A DNA stretch of 28,777 nucleotides from Candidatus Bathyarchaeota archaeon (GTDB taxonomy: Archaea > Thermoproteota > Bathyarchaeia > Bathyarchaeales > UBA233): contig JARYMR010000007.1 of the NCBI GenBank assembly GCA_029907045.1, forward strand, positions 1-28,777. The letters run 5' to 3'. The notes under the pieces are model-generated. The model was not told where the DNA came from. It ran no database searches and saw only the letters and a list, made by a program, of their open reading frames with translations. Shown piece after piece: positions 1 to 7,267 of this stretch (within the stretch, counting starts at the first letter, position 1; the number at the start of each line of letters is the position of its first letter). Both the position numbers and the translations under genes were made by a program.

Positions 1-731
1 AAGAATTGCATCTCTTAAGAAGTCAAGGTTATGAGGAAATCCTTTTCGTGGATGACAATTTCACCTTAAACAGGAAGAGGGTGGTGAAGCTTTGTCAAAG
101 GATGAGAAGGGAAGGGTTAGATATAAGGTGGATTTGCGATTCTAGGGTTGACAATAGCAGTTATGACATGTTTAGGGAAATGGTAAAGGCTGGTTGTAAC
201 ACGCTTTATTTTGGAATAGAAAGTGCAAACCAAAGAATTTTGGACTACTATAAAAAGGGAATAACACCACAACAGTCTCTTGACGCGGTCTGCAAAGCCA
301 GAAAAGCAGGCATCGACGTAATTGTCGGCTCCTTTATTGTAGGCGCCCCAGACGAGACACGTAAAGAAATTTTGAACACTTTGAAATTTGCACAGAAACT
401 GGACATTGATGTTCCATCCCTAAACATTCTCGGAGCCTTTTCTGGAACCGAAATCTGGAATGAACTGGTGGCTAAGGGGTGGATAAATGAAGAAGAGTGT
501 TGGGAAACAAGCATTTATGTTCCAAGCGTTTCCCCGCACACGGTTCCCTTCGAGGAAATTCGCCAAATGATCTATGAGCATTTCCGCGAGTTTTACCTGC
601 GTCCAAAACAGCTGTTAAAGGAAGTATTGCGAACACTAAAAAGCTCTTATAGGCTTGGAGTTTTACTAGTCAACCTTCCAAGAGCCAACAGCGTTATTGA
701 CGATGTCATTCAAGGAGTAAGGTACGGCTAA
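1..731 (+). CDS. Radical SAM protein, C-terminal part (5' end outside window)
   Basis: This is the C-terminal portion of a radical SAM enzyme of the Elp3/MiaB-like superfamily, probably of the B12-binding-domain class. The frame is open to the left edge (first whole codon at base 3), so the TTG at base 6 is not a real start; the cobalamin-binding domain and CxxxCxxC cluster motif would lie upstream. Visible features are the late TIM-barrel strands: FVDDNFT near the edge, the segment NTLYFGIES that usually follows the SAM-binding strands, and GSFIVGAPDET, a common motif of this family. The helical tail after about residue 180 matches the usual C-terminal region. It ends 4 bases before the next radical SAM gene, so the two are almost certainly co-transcribed. 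The substrate cannot be told; family assignment is firm, the B12 subclass is inference. Confidence 0.85.
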   Translation, partial: ELHLLRSQGYEEILFVDDNFTLNRKRVVKLCQRMRREGLDIRWICDSRVDNSSYDMFREMVKAGCNTLYFGIESANQRILDYYKKGITPQQSLDAVCKARKAGIDVIVGSFIVGAPDETRKEILNTLKFAQKLDIDVPSLNILGAFSGTEIWNELVAKGWINEEECWETSIYVPSVSPHTVPFEEIRQMIYEHFREFYLRPKQLLKEVLRTLKSSYRLGVLLVNLPRANSVIDDVIQGVRYG

Positions 732-735
732 AACC

Positions 736-1806
736 ATGAAATATCCCATCAAAAGCTATCCCTTAAAGAATTTTTTGAAATGTTGCATTAACAATTTTAT
801 CCTAAAAAATCCAACACCGCTCTTGCTCAGCTATGAGATTACTCAAAGGTGTAATGCAAAATGCGGTTTTTGCGGTTACTGGAAGCTGAAAGACGCTCCT
901 TTGGGTTTACCTTTAGATAAGATTAGGAAAATTTTTGATGAAGGCTATGATTTAGGCTGTGTTCTTTTGGCAGTGACGGGTGGAGAACCCCTTTTAAGAA
1001 AGGATATTCCAGAAGTTTTTAGGCTTGCCAAAAAAACTGGCTTTTCAACCATACTCTTAACCAATGGTTACCTCCTTTCAAAACGGATTCATAAACTTCA
1101 AAAATTTGTGGATTCCATTAACATAAGCGTTGACTTTCCAGACATTCGCCACGACAAAATTAGGGGTTTGCCCAACTTGTTGGAGAGAACAGTTGAGGGC
1201 ATACGCTTAGCACGAAATTATGGAATTGCAGTTAACATGAACTGTGTTCTAACAGCCAAGCACACCATAGAAGATGTTAAAAAGCTAATGTTTATGGCGA
1301 AGGAGCTTGACACTACAGTTTCTTTTGAACCCGTTTTTGAAACACCAACTCCTAATGGTTCAATATTGGGGAGCATGAGGAAGGAAGATGCCGATTTGTT
1401 AAGGATTAATGATTGGAGTTTTGTTAGGCGTGTTGCGGATATGCTCCTTTATTATAAGCGGAATGGTTTTGGAAAGACTGTGCTGAATACGGATGCCTTC
1501 CTAAATTTGATGCGGGACAGAGCCGATTACGTTTGTTATCCATTTTCTATGCAGTTAGGCATAGCATACAACGGAGACGTAACCTCCATGTGCGTTTTAG
1601 GCATGCCAAAGGGCTATTTAGGCAACGCCCTAAAACAAAATTTGAAGGAAATATGGTATTCTGAAAAGGCGCAAACATTAAGAGAAGAATATAGGCAATG
1701 TGGACTGGCAAAGAAATATGGTTGCTACCTCTTCTGCGTAACAGAACCCTCTTTACCATTCAGTAACCCATCAGTTTTCTTTGAGTATGTGAAAAGAGTA
1801 ATCTGA
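736..1806 (+). CDS. Radical SAM protein with SPASM-like C-terminal cysteines
   Basis: This is a complete radical SAM enzyme of 356 residues. The [4Fe-4S] motif is C39-x3-C43-x2-C46 (in QRCNAKCGFCGYW), followed by the SAM-contacting GGEP at residues 82-85. The C-terminal part carries C267, C286, C322, C330 and C334, a pattern like a SPASM or Twitch domain binding auxiliary iron-sulfur clusters. That architecture is typical of peptide- or protein-modifying and some cofactor or lipid-modifying enzymes. The ATG start lies 4 bases after the preceding radical SAM gene, and a kinase-like gene follows 17 bases downstream, so a three-gene unit is likely. No short precursor peptide gene was recognised beside it. 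The reaction is unknown; the family call is firm. Confidence 0.88.
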   Translation: MKYPIKSYPLKNFLKCCINNFILKNPTPLLLSYEITQRCNAKCGFCGYWKLKDAPLGLPLDKIRKIFDEGYDLGCVLLAVTGGEPLLRKDIPEVFRLAKKTGFSTILLTNGYLLSKRIHKLQKFVDSINISVDFPDIRHDKIRGLPNLLERTVEGIRLARNYGIAVNMNCVLTAKHTIEDVKKLMFMAKELDTTVSFEPVFETPTPNGSILGSMRKEDADLLRINDWSFVRRVADMLLYYKRNGFGKTVLNTDAFLNLMRDRADYVCYPFSMQLGIAYNGDVTSMCVLGMPKGYLGNALKQNLKEIWYSEKAQTLREEYRQCGLAKKYGCYLFCVTEPSLPFSNPSVFFEYVKRVI

Positions 1807-1823
1807 TAACTGAGGACTAATCA

Positions 1824-2585
1824 TTGAAAAAGGAAACCACGAAAGTTTCCATCAAAGATTTGGAAAAAGAAGATTATGCGGCGCTAATTTGTTATCCAAA
1901 ACCTACAAAAGTGGAATTTAAGAAACGCCTAAAAGAACTGCGGAAATTGGGCATCAAAGCCTTGGAACTTAGTGGAGAGAAGGAAGTTTTTAACATGTCA
2001 GTTTTGGGTAAAGGCTGCGTTGGCATAGTAACCATAGCTCGCATGAACCATGAAAGAGTTGCGTTAAAAATTCGTAGAGTGGATGCCGACCGCATGGGAA
2101 TGCTGCGGGAGGCGGAAATGCTCAGAAAGGCAAATTCCATCGGTGTGGGACCGAAACTTTTGGCTGCGAGCAAAAACTTTCTTTTAATGCAATTTGTTGA
2201 TGGCAAACTGCTTCCAGAATGGCTTGACAAATGCAAGAAAAAAGCATCATTAAAGCGGGTTTTGCGTGAAATTTTGGAGCAGTGTTGGCGTTTAGACAAA
2301 GCTGGTTTGGACCATGGAGAACTCAGCCACGCTCCCAAACATATTATAGTTGATGGAAAGGCGAATCCGTTTATTGTGGATTTTGAGACTGCAAGCCTAA
2401 ACCGAAAGCCTTCCAATGTTACTTCCATTTGCCAATTTCTCTTCATCAGCGGCTTAATAGCTAAAAAAGTTTATGGGAAAATTGGCAAAAGAAATAAGAC
2501 GGCAATTATTGAAGCATTAAGACACTATAAGACGGAGAGAACTCGCGAAAATTTTGAAAAAGTGCTTGAGGCTTGCGGGCTCTAA
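1824..2585 (+). CDS. Predicted Ser/Thr protein kinase, COG2112-like (RIO/Bud32-related)
   Basis: This is a 253-residue protein-kinase-fold protein of the archaeal COG2112 type. Visible kinase elements in order: a glycine-rich loop LGKGCVG at 61-67, the strand lysine in VALKIRR (K82), a helix-C glutamate near E96, the catalytic-loop equivalent DHGELSHAPKHI at 163-174, and FIVDFE at 183-188 in the place of DFG. The loop reads HGE where active kinases and Bud32 read HxD, with K172 in place of the usual Asn region; DFE instead of DFG is shared with Bud32. From memory HGE is usual for this family, so activity is possible but unproven. The N-terminal 50 residues look like a separate helical region. 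The start is TTG with GAGG at 1812-1815 upstream. It closes the plus-strand radical SAM unit. Confidence 0.8.
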   Translation: MKKETTKVSIKDLEKEDYAALICYPKPTKVEFKKRLKELRKLGIKALELSGEKEVFNMSVLGKGCVGIVTIARMNHERVALKIRRVDADRMGMLREAEMLRKANSIGVGPKLLAASKNFLLMQFVDGKLLPEWLDKCKKKASLKRVLREILEQCWRLDKAGLDHGELSHAPKHIIVDGKANPFIVDFETASLNRKPSNVTSICQFLFISGLIAKKVYGKIGKRNKTAIIEALRHYKTERTRENFEKVLEACGL

Positions 2586-2824
2586 ACTATGTAATTGGTT
2601 GCTCGGCATCCTTCTTTTTTTGCTTCATCCAACCTCTCGATTCCTAACTCTTTTATGAGTTGGGAAAGGTCAAGCCATGTTTCGATTTGAAGTTGCCTTG
2701 CAACTCTCCTCTTTTCATAAAGTAGGGGGATGGAATCCACGAAGAGCCAACCGCAAGCCTCAGCCAATTCTCCCTTCTCTCCTCTTCCCTCAAAATTGAA
2801 ACTTGTTTTCCCCTTAATAACCAT
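2582..2824 (-). CDS. Possible small protein, unrecognised
   Basis: A minus-strand reading frame of about 80 residues fills most of the otherwise empty 347-base gap between the kinase-like gene and the PurP-family gene. The ATG at 2824 (MVIKGKTSFNFEGRG) is a plausible start; an in-frame ATG lies further up at 2848. The second half (KRRVARQLQIETWLDLSQL, then charged helix-like sequence) has normal protein composition rather than shadow-like sequence. Its TAG overlaps the end of the convergent kinase gene by 4 bases. No clear ribosome binding site is visible; an AT-rich stretch near 2862-2873 could be its TATA box. I recognise no family. It could be a real small protein, a remnant of a decayed gene or chance. 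Confidence 0.35.
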   Translation of the reverse strand: MVIKGKTSFNFEGRGEKGELAEACGWLFVDSIPLLYEKRRVARQLQIETWLDLSQLIKELGIERLDEAKKEGCRATNYIV

Positions 2825-2885
2825 GCATGGAAAAAGAAAATAGAACAAAATTCTATGGACAATTTATTTTCTCATGTAAAAAAGG

Positions 2886-2926
2886 TTTAAAACACAGGTT
2901 TTCCAACTTCCTAACAAAAATGGTGA
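2886..2926 (+). promoter_or_regulatory. TATA-like box and ribosome binding site of the PurP-family gene
   Basis: TTTAAAAC at 2886-2893 resembles an archaeal TATA box and would place transcription start around 2915. GGTGA at 2922-2926 lies 6 bases before the ATG at 2933 and supports that start. Confidence 0.55.
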
Positions 2927-2932
2927 GCATAA

Positions 2933-4366
2933 ATGGTTATTCGCAGAGAAGAAATGCAAGAAATAGTTAAAGGATACCAAGAGCCCATTGGACTAAATTT
3001 GGGTTCCCATTCAGCCTTAGACGCTTGGCAGGGACAACGCAACTATGGCATAAGAAGCATAATATATACAACTCCTGGAAGGGCGAGGATTTACCTACAA
3101 AACCCAATGGTTGGCAAACCAGAAGAAGTTGTGGAAAATCTGCCAATTTTGGTTAGAAGAGACCTGCGAGTTGTAAATGACCCAAAAGACATAAGAAAGG
3201 ATGATGATTGGAAAAGCGTCATCCTCATTCTTGACAAATACTCTGATATAGTCAAATATGTGGATGAACTTGTCAATTTGGAATGCATCCAAATAACCAA
3301 CAGAGCCTTCTCTGTTTATGTTGGCGGAGACGAACACTGCAGCGTAATCGAAAATGAATATGCCGTTCCATTGATGGGTTCCAGAAGACTTTTAAAAATA
3401 GAAAACAGAGGCGAAATAGAAAAAGACTATTACTGGTTTGCAGAACAAGCTGGAATTCCATATCCCAAATCCTATCATTACGAAGTTTATGAAGGCGGAA
3501 TAAGATTTAAAGAACCAATCGATGAACCAATGCTATTGAAGGCAGAGCATCCCCACAGGGTTTTTGAAAGAGAATTCATTTTCGCTGCGGACTCGCAAGA
3601 CTTGGAAGAAAAGGTTGCCAAAGAAGTTGAAGCTGGAAACCTAAACAAAGAAGTATTGGAAAGAGCTCGCGTGGAACAAATCGTTTTGGGTCCCCATGCC
3701 AATTTTAACTTCTTCTTCTCGCCTATAGACGCAAAAAGCCCTTGGGGAGACGCTGAAGAATGGTTTGCGAAACTTTACAATGTAAGCATAGAAGAAGCCA
3801 GAATATGCCTAGCAAACCAGTTCCTATCCATAGACGAAAGAAGAGAAACAATCCTAGACGGTGTTAAAAGGCTTCCAGCGGATGTGCAACAAAAAATTAA
3901 GAAAGTGCCTTCCTTTGAAGTGACAGCCCACGCCATCCTAAGCCTAAGAGAATCCCTACTGAAAGACGTGCATCGCTACGCAGACCGCTTTTTATTGGCG
4001 TGTAGAGAACACGAGCCTCCAGGAATAATAGGCGCCTGGTGCTTGCAGACGCTAATCACTTGGGATCGAGTCAGCAAATACGAGCTTAAACCAACAGTAA
4101 AATTGGACTTCACAAGCGGTGTGGAAGCAAAAACAGCAGCGGATTACGGCTTATACGATGTGCCAGAAGAACGCGATCCATACATGCACATTCCAGTAAC
4201 GCAGGACGTAGCCCTAAGACACGGTGGAGGAACCAACGTTCACATGGGATTAGGCTCGCAATATGCCAATGCCAAATATAAGAGGCGAATGAGCACTGGA
4301 GACCGCATAGCCCTAGAAATTCGACGGGCATGGAAAACAAACCAACTACACGAACTAGTAACATAG
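2933..4366 (+). CDS. purP: PurP-family ATP-grasp ligase (FAICAR synthetase or paralog)
   Basis: PurP makes FAICAR from AICAR, formate and ATP in archaeal IMP synthesis. This 477-residue protein aligns by eye with PurP along its length: the N-terminal domain contains GLNLGSHSALDAWQG at 20-34, the middle has the ATP-grasp elements (MLLKAEHP, EQIVLGPHANFNFFFSPI), and the C-terminal part has PPGIIGAWCLQTLI and HGGGTNVHMG followed by TGDRIALEIRRAW. It is about 100 residues longer than the usual 340-370, with extra sequence after the FFFSPI strand and before the GGGTN motif. Several positions that read Gly-rich in PurP (after KFPGARGGRG) differ here, so it may be a paralog with another role. purE and purC nearby on the other strand support purine synthesis. 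It has its own promoter and GGTGA site. Confidence 0.8.
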   Translation: MVIRREEMQEIVKGYQEPIGLNLGSHSALDAWQGQRNYGIRSIIYTTPGRARIYLQNPMVGKPEEVVENLPILVRRDLRVVNDPKDIRKDDDWKSVILILDKYSDIVKYVDELVNLECIQITNRAFSVYVGGDEHCSVIENEYAVPLMGSRRLLKIENRGEIEKDYYWFAEQAGIPYPKSYHYEVYEGGIRFKEPIDEPMLLKAEHPHRVFEREFIFAADSQDLEEKVAKEVEAGNLNKEVLERARVEQIVLGPHANFNFFFSPIDAKSPWGDAEEWFAKLYNVSIEEARICLANQFLSIDERRETILDGVKRLPADVQQKIKKVPSFEVTAHAILSLRESLLKDVHRYADRFLLACREHEPPGIIGAWCLQTLITWDRVSKYELKPTVKLDFTSGVEAKTAADYGLYDVPEERDPYMHIPVTQDVALRHGGGTNVHMGLGSQYANAKYKRRMSTGDRIALEIRRAWKTNQLHELVT

Positions 4367-4420
4367 TTTCTATCCACGATTTCGATATCCCTCAGTTTTA
4401 TTTTTGAGAAAAGGAAAATG

Positions 4421-4426
4421 TTATAT
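4421..4426 (+). promoter_or_regulatory. TATA-like box before the acylphosphatase gene
   Basis: TTATAT at 4421-4426 would place the transcript start near 4447-4452, just before the TTG starts at 4455 and 4464. It suggests that the broken gene downstream still has its own promoter. Confidence 0.45.
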
Positions 4427-4463
4427 CACTGTTTTCGAAAACCTTTGAGAGTGGTTGTCTGGT

Positions 4464-5095
4464 TTGGTTAAGGCTCGAATTGTTGTTGACGGCGTTGTTC
4501 AAGGTGTTGGTTACAGAGCCTTAGTTAAGCAAGTTGCGAGACAATTGGGTTTAAAAGGCTTGTTAGAAATTTAGAGGATACAGAGGTTGAAATTTTCTGT
4601 GAAGGCACAAAAGACAAGATTGAAGAGTTTTTGAATAAAATTGACATAAAAGCCAAACCTCAAGATTTTTTAAGCATTAATGTTTCAGAAATTAAATGCT
4701 TTTTTGAAGGAGACCCAAATTTTAAGCCTGCATGGAAACCCTATAAGGAGTTTGAAATAGATTATGGCGTGGAAGAGCTTTCAGTTTTTGAAAGAGCAAC
4801 GCTTGAAGACCACGAGTTCGGCAAGCTATACTTTGTTGGCTTTAGGGATGAATTGAAAGGGTTTAGGCAGGATACAAACGTAAGTTTTAAGGAAATGGCT
4901 GAAAAATACGAAAATACATCGAAGGAACTGAAGGTTTTTGGGGATGAGTTGAAGGGATTTAGGGAGGATACTAACAGGAATTTTAAGGATATGGCTGAAA
5001 AGTATGGGGACATATCAAAAGAATTGAAAGAGTTTGGAAAGACTGTTAAAGAATTTTTAGAAGCATTCCTAATAGAATACCAAAAAAGAACATAA
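4464..5095 (+). pseudogene. Acylphosphatase fused to coiled-coil tail, split by a -1 frameshift
   Basis: Acylphosphatase hydrolyses acyl phosphates. The first frame (from TTG 4464, or TTG 4455) reads VKARIVVDGVVQGVGYRALV, with the catalytic Arg of the GVGYR loop (residue 18), and runs to TAG 4572-4574. The next frame, one base back, continues exactly where expected with LVRNLEDTEVEIFCEG, carrying the catalytic Asn. Arg-Asn spacing is 18, as in active enzymes, if one base is restored. That frame runs to the TAA at 5095, giving about 210 residues in all. The C-terminal half is an extension not found in ordinary 90-residue acylphosphatases and ends in two 32-residue charged repeats. The break follows the heptamer T-TTA-AAA at 4550-4556, so recoding, an assembly error or true decay are all possible. 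If only the second frame is used, a TTG at 4631 could start a 154-residue tail protein. Confidence 0.8.
4847..5038 (+). repeat. Two tandem 96-base coding repeats
   Basis: Copies at 4847-4942 and 4943-5038 each encode 32 residues beginning DELKGFR and containing MAEKY and SKELK. Most differences between copies are third-position or conservative changes, pointing to an in-frame duplication that has been kept under selection. The heptad-like pattern predicts a coiled coil at the end of the acylphosphatase-linked tail. Confidence 0.85.
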
Positions 5096-5123
5096 CCCGA
5101 GAAACATACCAACTTTTCGATAC

Positions 5124-6173
5124 CTATATCCAGTGTTTTTCGTATTCCTTGATGATATTTGCGAGTTTTGGAACATCGAACATTTTTCTTTTGGTGATTT
5201 CGTTTGTTGTTGCCATGTACATTTGAGTTATTATCTTTTTCAGTTTTGGGTCTAGTTTTGGCGGTTCAGTTTTTACCAGTTTTTTCCAGTCTTCTATACC
5301 CATTTCTTTTGCTTTTCTTTTTGCTTCTTCCACTTCCCTAGCCCAATCCGTCCGCCTATAGTGTATGCGGGCTATTTCCTTACTCACATGCAACCCTTCA
5401 AAAGTGAATCTGCACTCATCCAATGTGCCAACAACATCAACAACCATAAGCCTTCTTTGCGGATCAAAAGCCAACTCTATTTTACCATCCTCATTCGCTA
5501 AACCCGCTTTAGCTGCTATTTCCGTAATTGTCTCATCCACTTTTAAAAGCACACTTTTAACCTCTTCCAGTTCGCTGTCTGTTAAACCCGCAATCTGTTG
5601 CGCTTCTTTCCAACTCACGTAGCGGTCGCTCTGTTCCAATTTTGTGCTTACGTCAAAAATTGGCTTAGCCAATCTTTCACCAGCCCGTGGATAGTGGTCT
5701 AAGCCCAACTCTTCAAGCGTAACCAAGCCTTGCTCTAAGCGTTTAAAAACTGATGAGCCTTCTGGCAAGCCGTTACGATAAATTATTTCAAGCGGAATTA
5801 GGAAATTCCTGAGCCGTGGCGTATAAACGCTATAGTCATATTTTAGTTTGCCTTCTTCCAAATACGCTTTAGGCTTGTAAACGTTGACGAGATTGAATTC
5901 CATAACATTTGTAGGCTCTGTTAACTCGTCAAAATGCAAAACCCGACCATTCTTGTCAACCAGTCCACGATAATGCGTTCTAATGCCCTTCTCCTCAAGC
6001 CTTTCAAAACAGTAAGCTCCCATAAGGCAAAGTGCAGCGCCTTTCCCCTCAATGTGGTCTGGCATTTCCCCCCAATCAAAAACTGAATAGCGGTCTGAAA
6101 AGTGAAAACGTCCAACACCCATATTTGCTTTTGTTGGTTTTTTGATAATTTCTAAATCTTTTACGCTTCCCAT
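5124..6173 (-). CDS. purC: Phosphoribosylaminoimidazole-succinocarboxamide (SAICAR) synthase, archaeal long form
   Basis: PurC condenses CAIR with aspartate using ATP, the step after PurE in purine synthesis. The signature region FSDRYSVFDWGEMPDHIEGKG at about 24-44 includes the nucleotide- and substrate-binding residues, and FDVSTKLEQSDRYVSW and MVVDVVGTLDECRF match later conserved blocks. At 349 residues it is longer than the roughly 240-residue bacterial enzyme; the extra length includes a C-terminal helical segment ending KEYEKHWI, as in archaeal long forms. The ATG at 6173 lies 12 bases after the purE stop, and the two form an operon with purE first. No strong ribosome binding site is visible, consistent with translation coupling. 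Confidence 0.93.
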   Translation of the reverse strand: MGSVKDLEIIKKPTKANMGVGRFHFSDRYSVFDWGEMPDHIEGKGAALCLMGAYCFERLEEKGIRTHYRGLVDKNGRVLHFDELTEPTNVMEFNLVNVYKPKAYLEEGKLKYDYSVYTPRLRNFLIPLEIIYRNGLPEGSSVFKRLEQGLVTLEELGLDHYPRAGERLAKPIFDVSTKLEQSDRYVSWKEAQQIAGLTDSELEEVKSVLLKVDETITEIAAKAGLANEDGKIELAFDPQRRLMVVDVVGTLDECRFTFEGLHVSKEIARIHYRRTDWAREVEEAKRKAKEMGIEDWKKLVKTEPPKLDPKLKKIITQMYMATTNEITKRKMFDVPKLANIIKEYEKHWI

Positions 6174-6185
6174 AGGCTTTGCACA

Positions 6186-6662
6186 CTATTTCAGCTTTTT
6201 AACAGATTCGTCAGCCTTTTCAATTTCCCGCTTCTTCCGCTGTTGATAATCTCTTAAGCGCTTAGCTAAATCCTCATCTTCCAAAGCGAAAATTTTTGCA
6301 GCAGCAATGGCTGCGCCTTCAGGCTCTATGGTGACAACTGAGCCTATCCCGCTTGGAACCCTAAGCGAAGAGTAGATGTCTGCGCCCCCAAACTTTTCCG
6401 AGTAAGGCGGACAAGCAATAACTGGTTTCGCCGTATGTGCGTCAACAAAAGCGCTTAGAGCGTTAGACCTTCCAGCAACAGTAACATAAACAACATTTTC
6501 CCTTTCATATTCGCCTAAAATTTCCAAAACCTTTTCAGGAGTTTTATGCGCAGAGGCGACACGAAACTTATATTCTATGGCTAAGGCTTTTAGATGCTTG
6601 GCTATTTCACTACAAAACTCCATATCACGTTCTGAACCCATCAGTATGACTACTTTGCCCAT
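6186..6662 (-). CDS. purE: N5-carboxyaminoimidazole ribonucleotide mutase (or AIR carboxylase) PurE
   Basis: PurE produces CAIR in purine synthesis. At 158 residues it is family length, with GSERDMEFCSEIAKHL near the N-terminus, RVASAHKTPEKVLEIL in the middle (the conserved SAH(R/K)TP loop) and AGRSNALSAFVDAHTAKPVIACP for the substrate-binding region. A longer reading frame begins at 6692, but the ATG at 6662 is preceded by GGTGG and gives the usual MGKVVILMGSERD start, so it is preferred. Archaeal PurE may act as class I mutase (needing PurK) or class II carboxylase; no purK lies in the window, so the class is not decided. It heads the purE-purC operon. Confidence 0.93.
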   Translation of the reverse strand: MGKVVILMGSERDMEFCSEIAKHLKALAIEYKFRVASAHKTPEKVLEILGEYERENVVYVTVAGRSNALSAFVDAHTAKPVIACPPYSEKFGGADIYSSLRVPSGIGSVVTIEPEGAAIAAAKIFALEDEDLAKRLRDYQQRKKREIEKADESVKKLK

Positions 6663-6695
6663 TTTTCCACCATTACAACTGCTAAAAGCCATACC

Positions 6696-6745
6696 AACTA
6701 ATTAAATTTTTAAGCATAATTTTCCCATTACAATTTGAAAGGTGA
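6696..6745. promoter_or_regulatory. Divergent AT-rich promoter region between purE and the small gene
   Basis: The stretch CTAATTAAATTTTTAAGC around 6698-6715 can serve as a TATA element on both strands: for purE (start 6662, minus) and for the gene at 6752 (plus). GGTGA at 6741-6745 is the ribosome binding site of the plus-strand gene. Confidence 0.45.
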
Positions 6746-6751
6746 ACAAGC

Positions 6752-7039
6752 ATGTCTAAGAAGCGCAGGAAAAGCATAATTGACGAATTGTTCGGAAATT
6801 CATTCTTTGAAGAATTCCCAGAAGAATTAGAAGGCGGATACTCCATAAACGTAGTCCAAACACCAGAAGGAACAAAAGTCCACGCAAAAGTTGGAAAAAA
6901 CGTGGACGCAGAAGCCCTCAAAAGACAACTTCAAAGAGAATACCCCAACGCAAAAATAGAAATAGAAGGCGGCAAAAAAGAACCATTAATAAGGGAAATA
7001 TCGACAAAAAACATCAAAGAAGAAAAACAAAAAACCTAA
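6752..7039 (+). CDS. Small conserved-looking protein, function unknown
   Basis: This is a 95-residue charged protein that I do not recognise by name. It begins with a basic stretch (MSKKRRKSIIDELFG) and an acidic helix-like segment, followed by a compact beta-alpha-beta-like core (YSINVVQTPEGTKVHAKVG, then a helix with EALKRQLQREYPNAKIEIEGG), and ends in a lysine- and glutamate-rich tail. The ATG at 6752 has GGTGA 6 bases upstream. The composition and ribosome binding site argue that it is a genuine gene. It is soluble and lacks cysteines. It is divergent from purE and precedes tRNA-Pro, which says nothing clear about its role. Confidence 0.8.
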   Translation: MSKKRRKSIIDELFGNSFFEEFPEELEGGYSINVVQTPEGTKVHAKVGKNVDAEALKRQLQREYPNAKIEIEGGKKEPLIREISTKNIKEEKQKT

Positions 7040-7154
7040 TGAGACCTATCCCTATTGGCAACACGGCAATCCAAAAATGATTAAAACCAGCAATTTTTAG
7101 AAAAAGAAAATAGGCTGCTCAACCTAAAATTTACACTCTAATCAAAAAATGTTT

Positions 7155-7230
7155 GGGGTAGTCGTCTAGCTTGGACAAGGATACCAGCCTGGGGCGCTGG
7201 CGGTCCTGGGTTCAAATCCCAGCTACCCCA
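7155..7230 (+). tRNA. tRNA-Pro (anticodon GGG), no intron
   Basis: The acceptor GGGGTAG (7155-7161) pairs with CTACCCC (7223-7229). The anticodon stem CCAGC/GCTGG encloses the loop CTGGGGC, giving anticodon GGG for proline. The D stem and the T arm CTGGG-TTCAAAT-CCCAG are intact. The discriminator A at 7230 is followed by CCA at 7231-7233, so the 3' CCA is genome-encoded. Confidence 0.95.
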
Positions 7231-7267
7231 CCACAAGCATTAAATGCCAACCGCATTATTTTTAATC

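Noticed and set aside
1892..2446. A 184-residue minus-strand open frame
   Set aside because: It lies wholly opposite the kinase-like gene, whose motifs are clear, and its sequence has no recognisable protein features.
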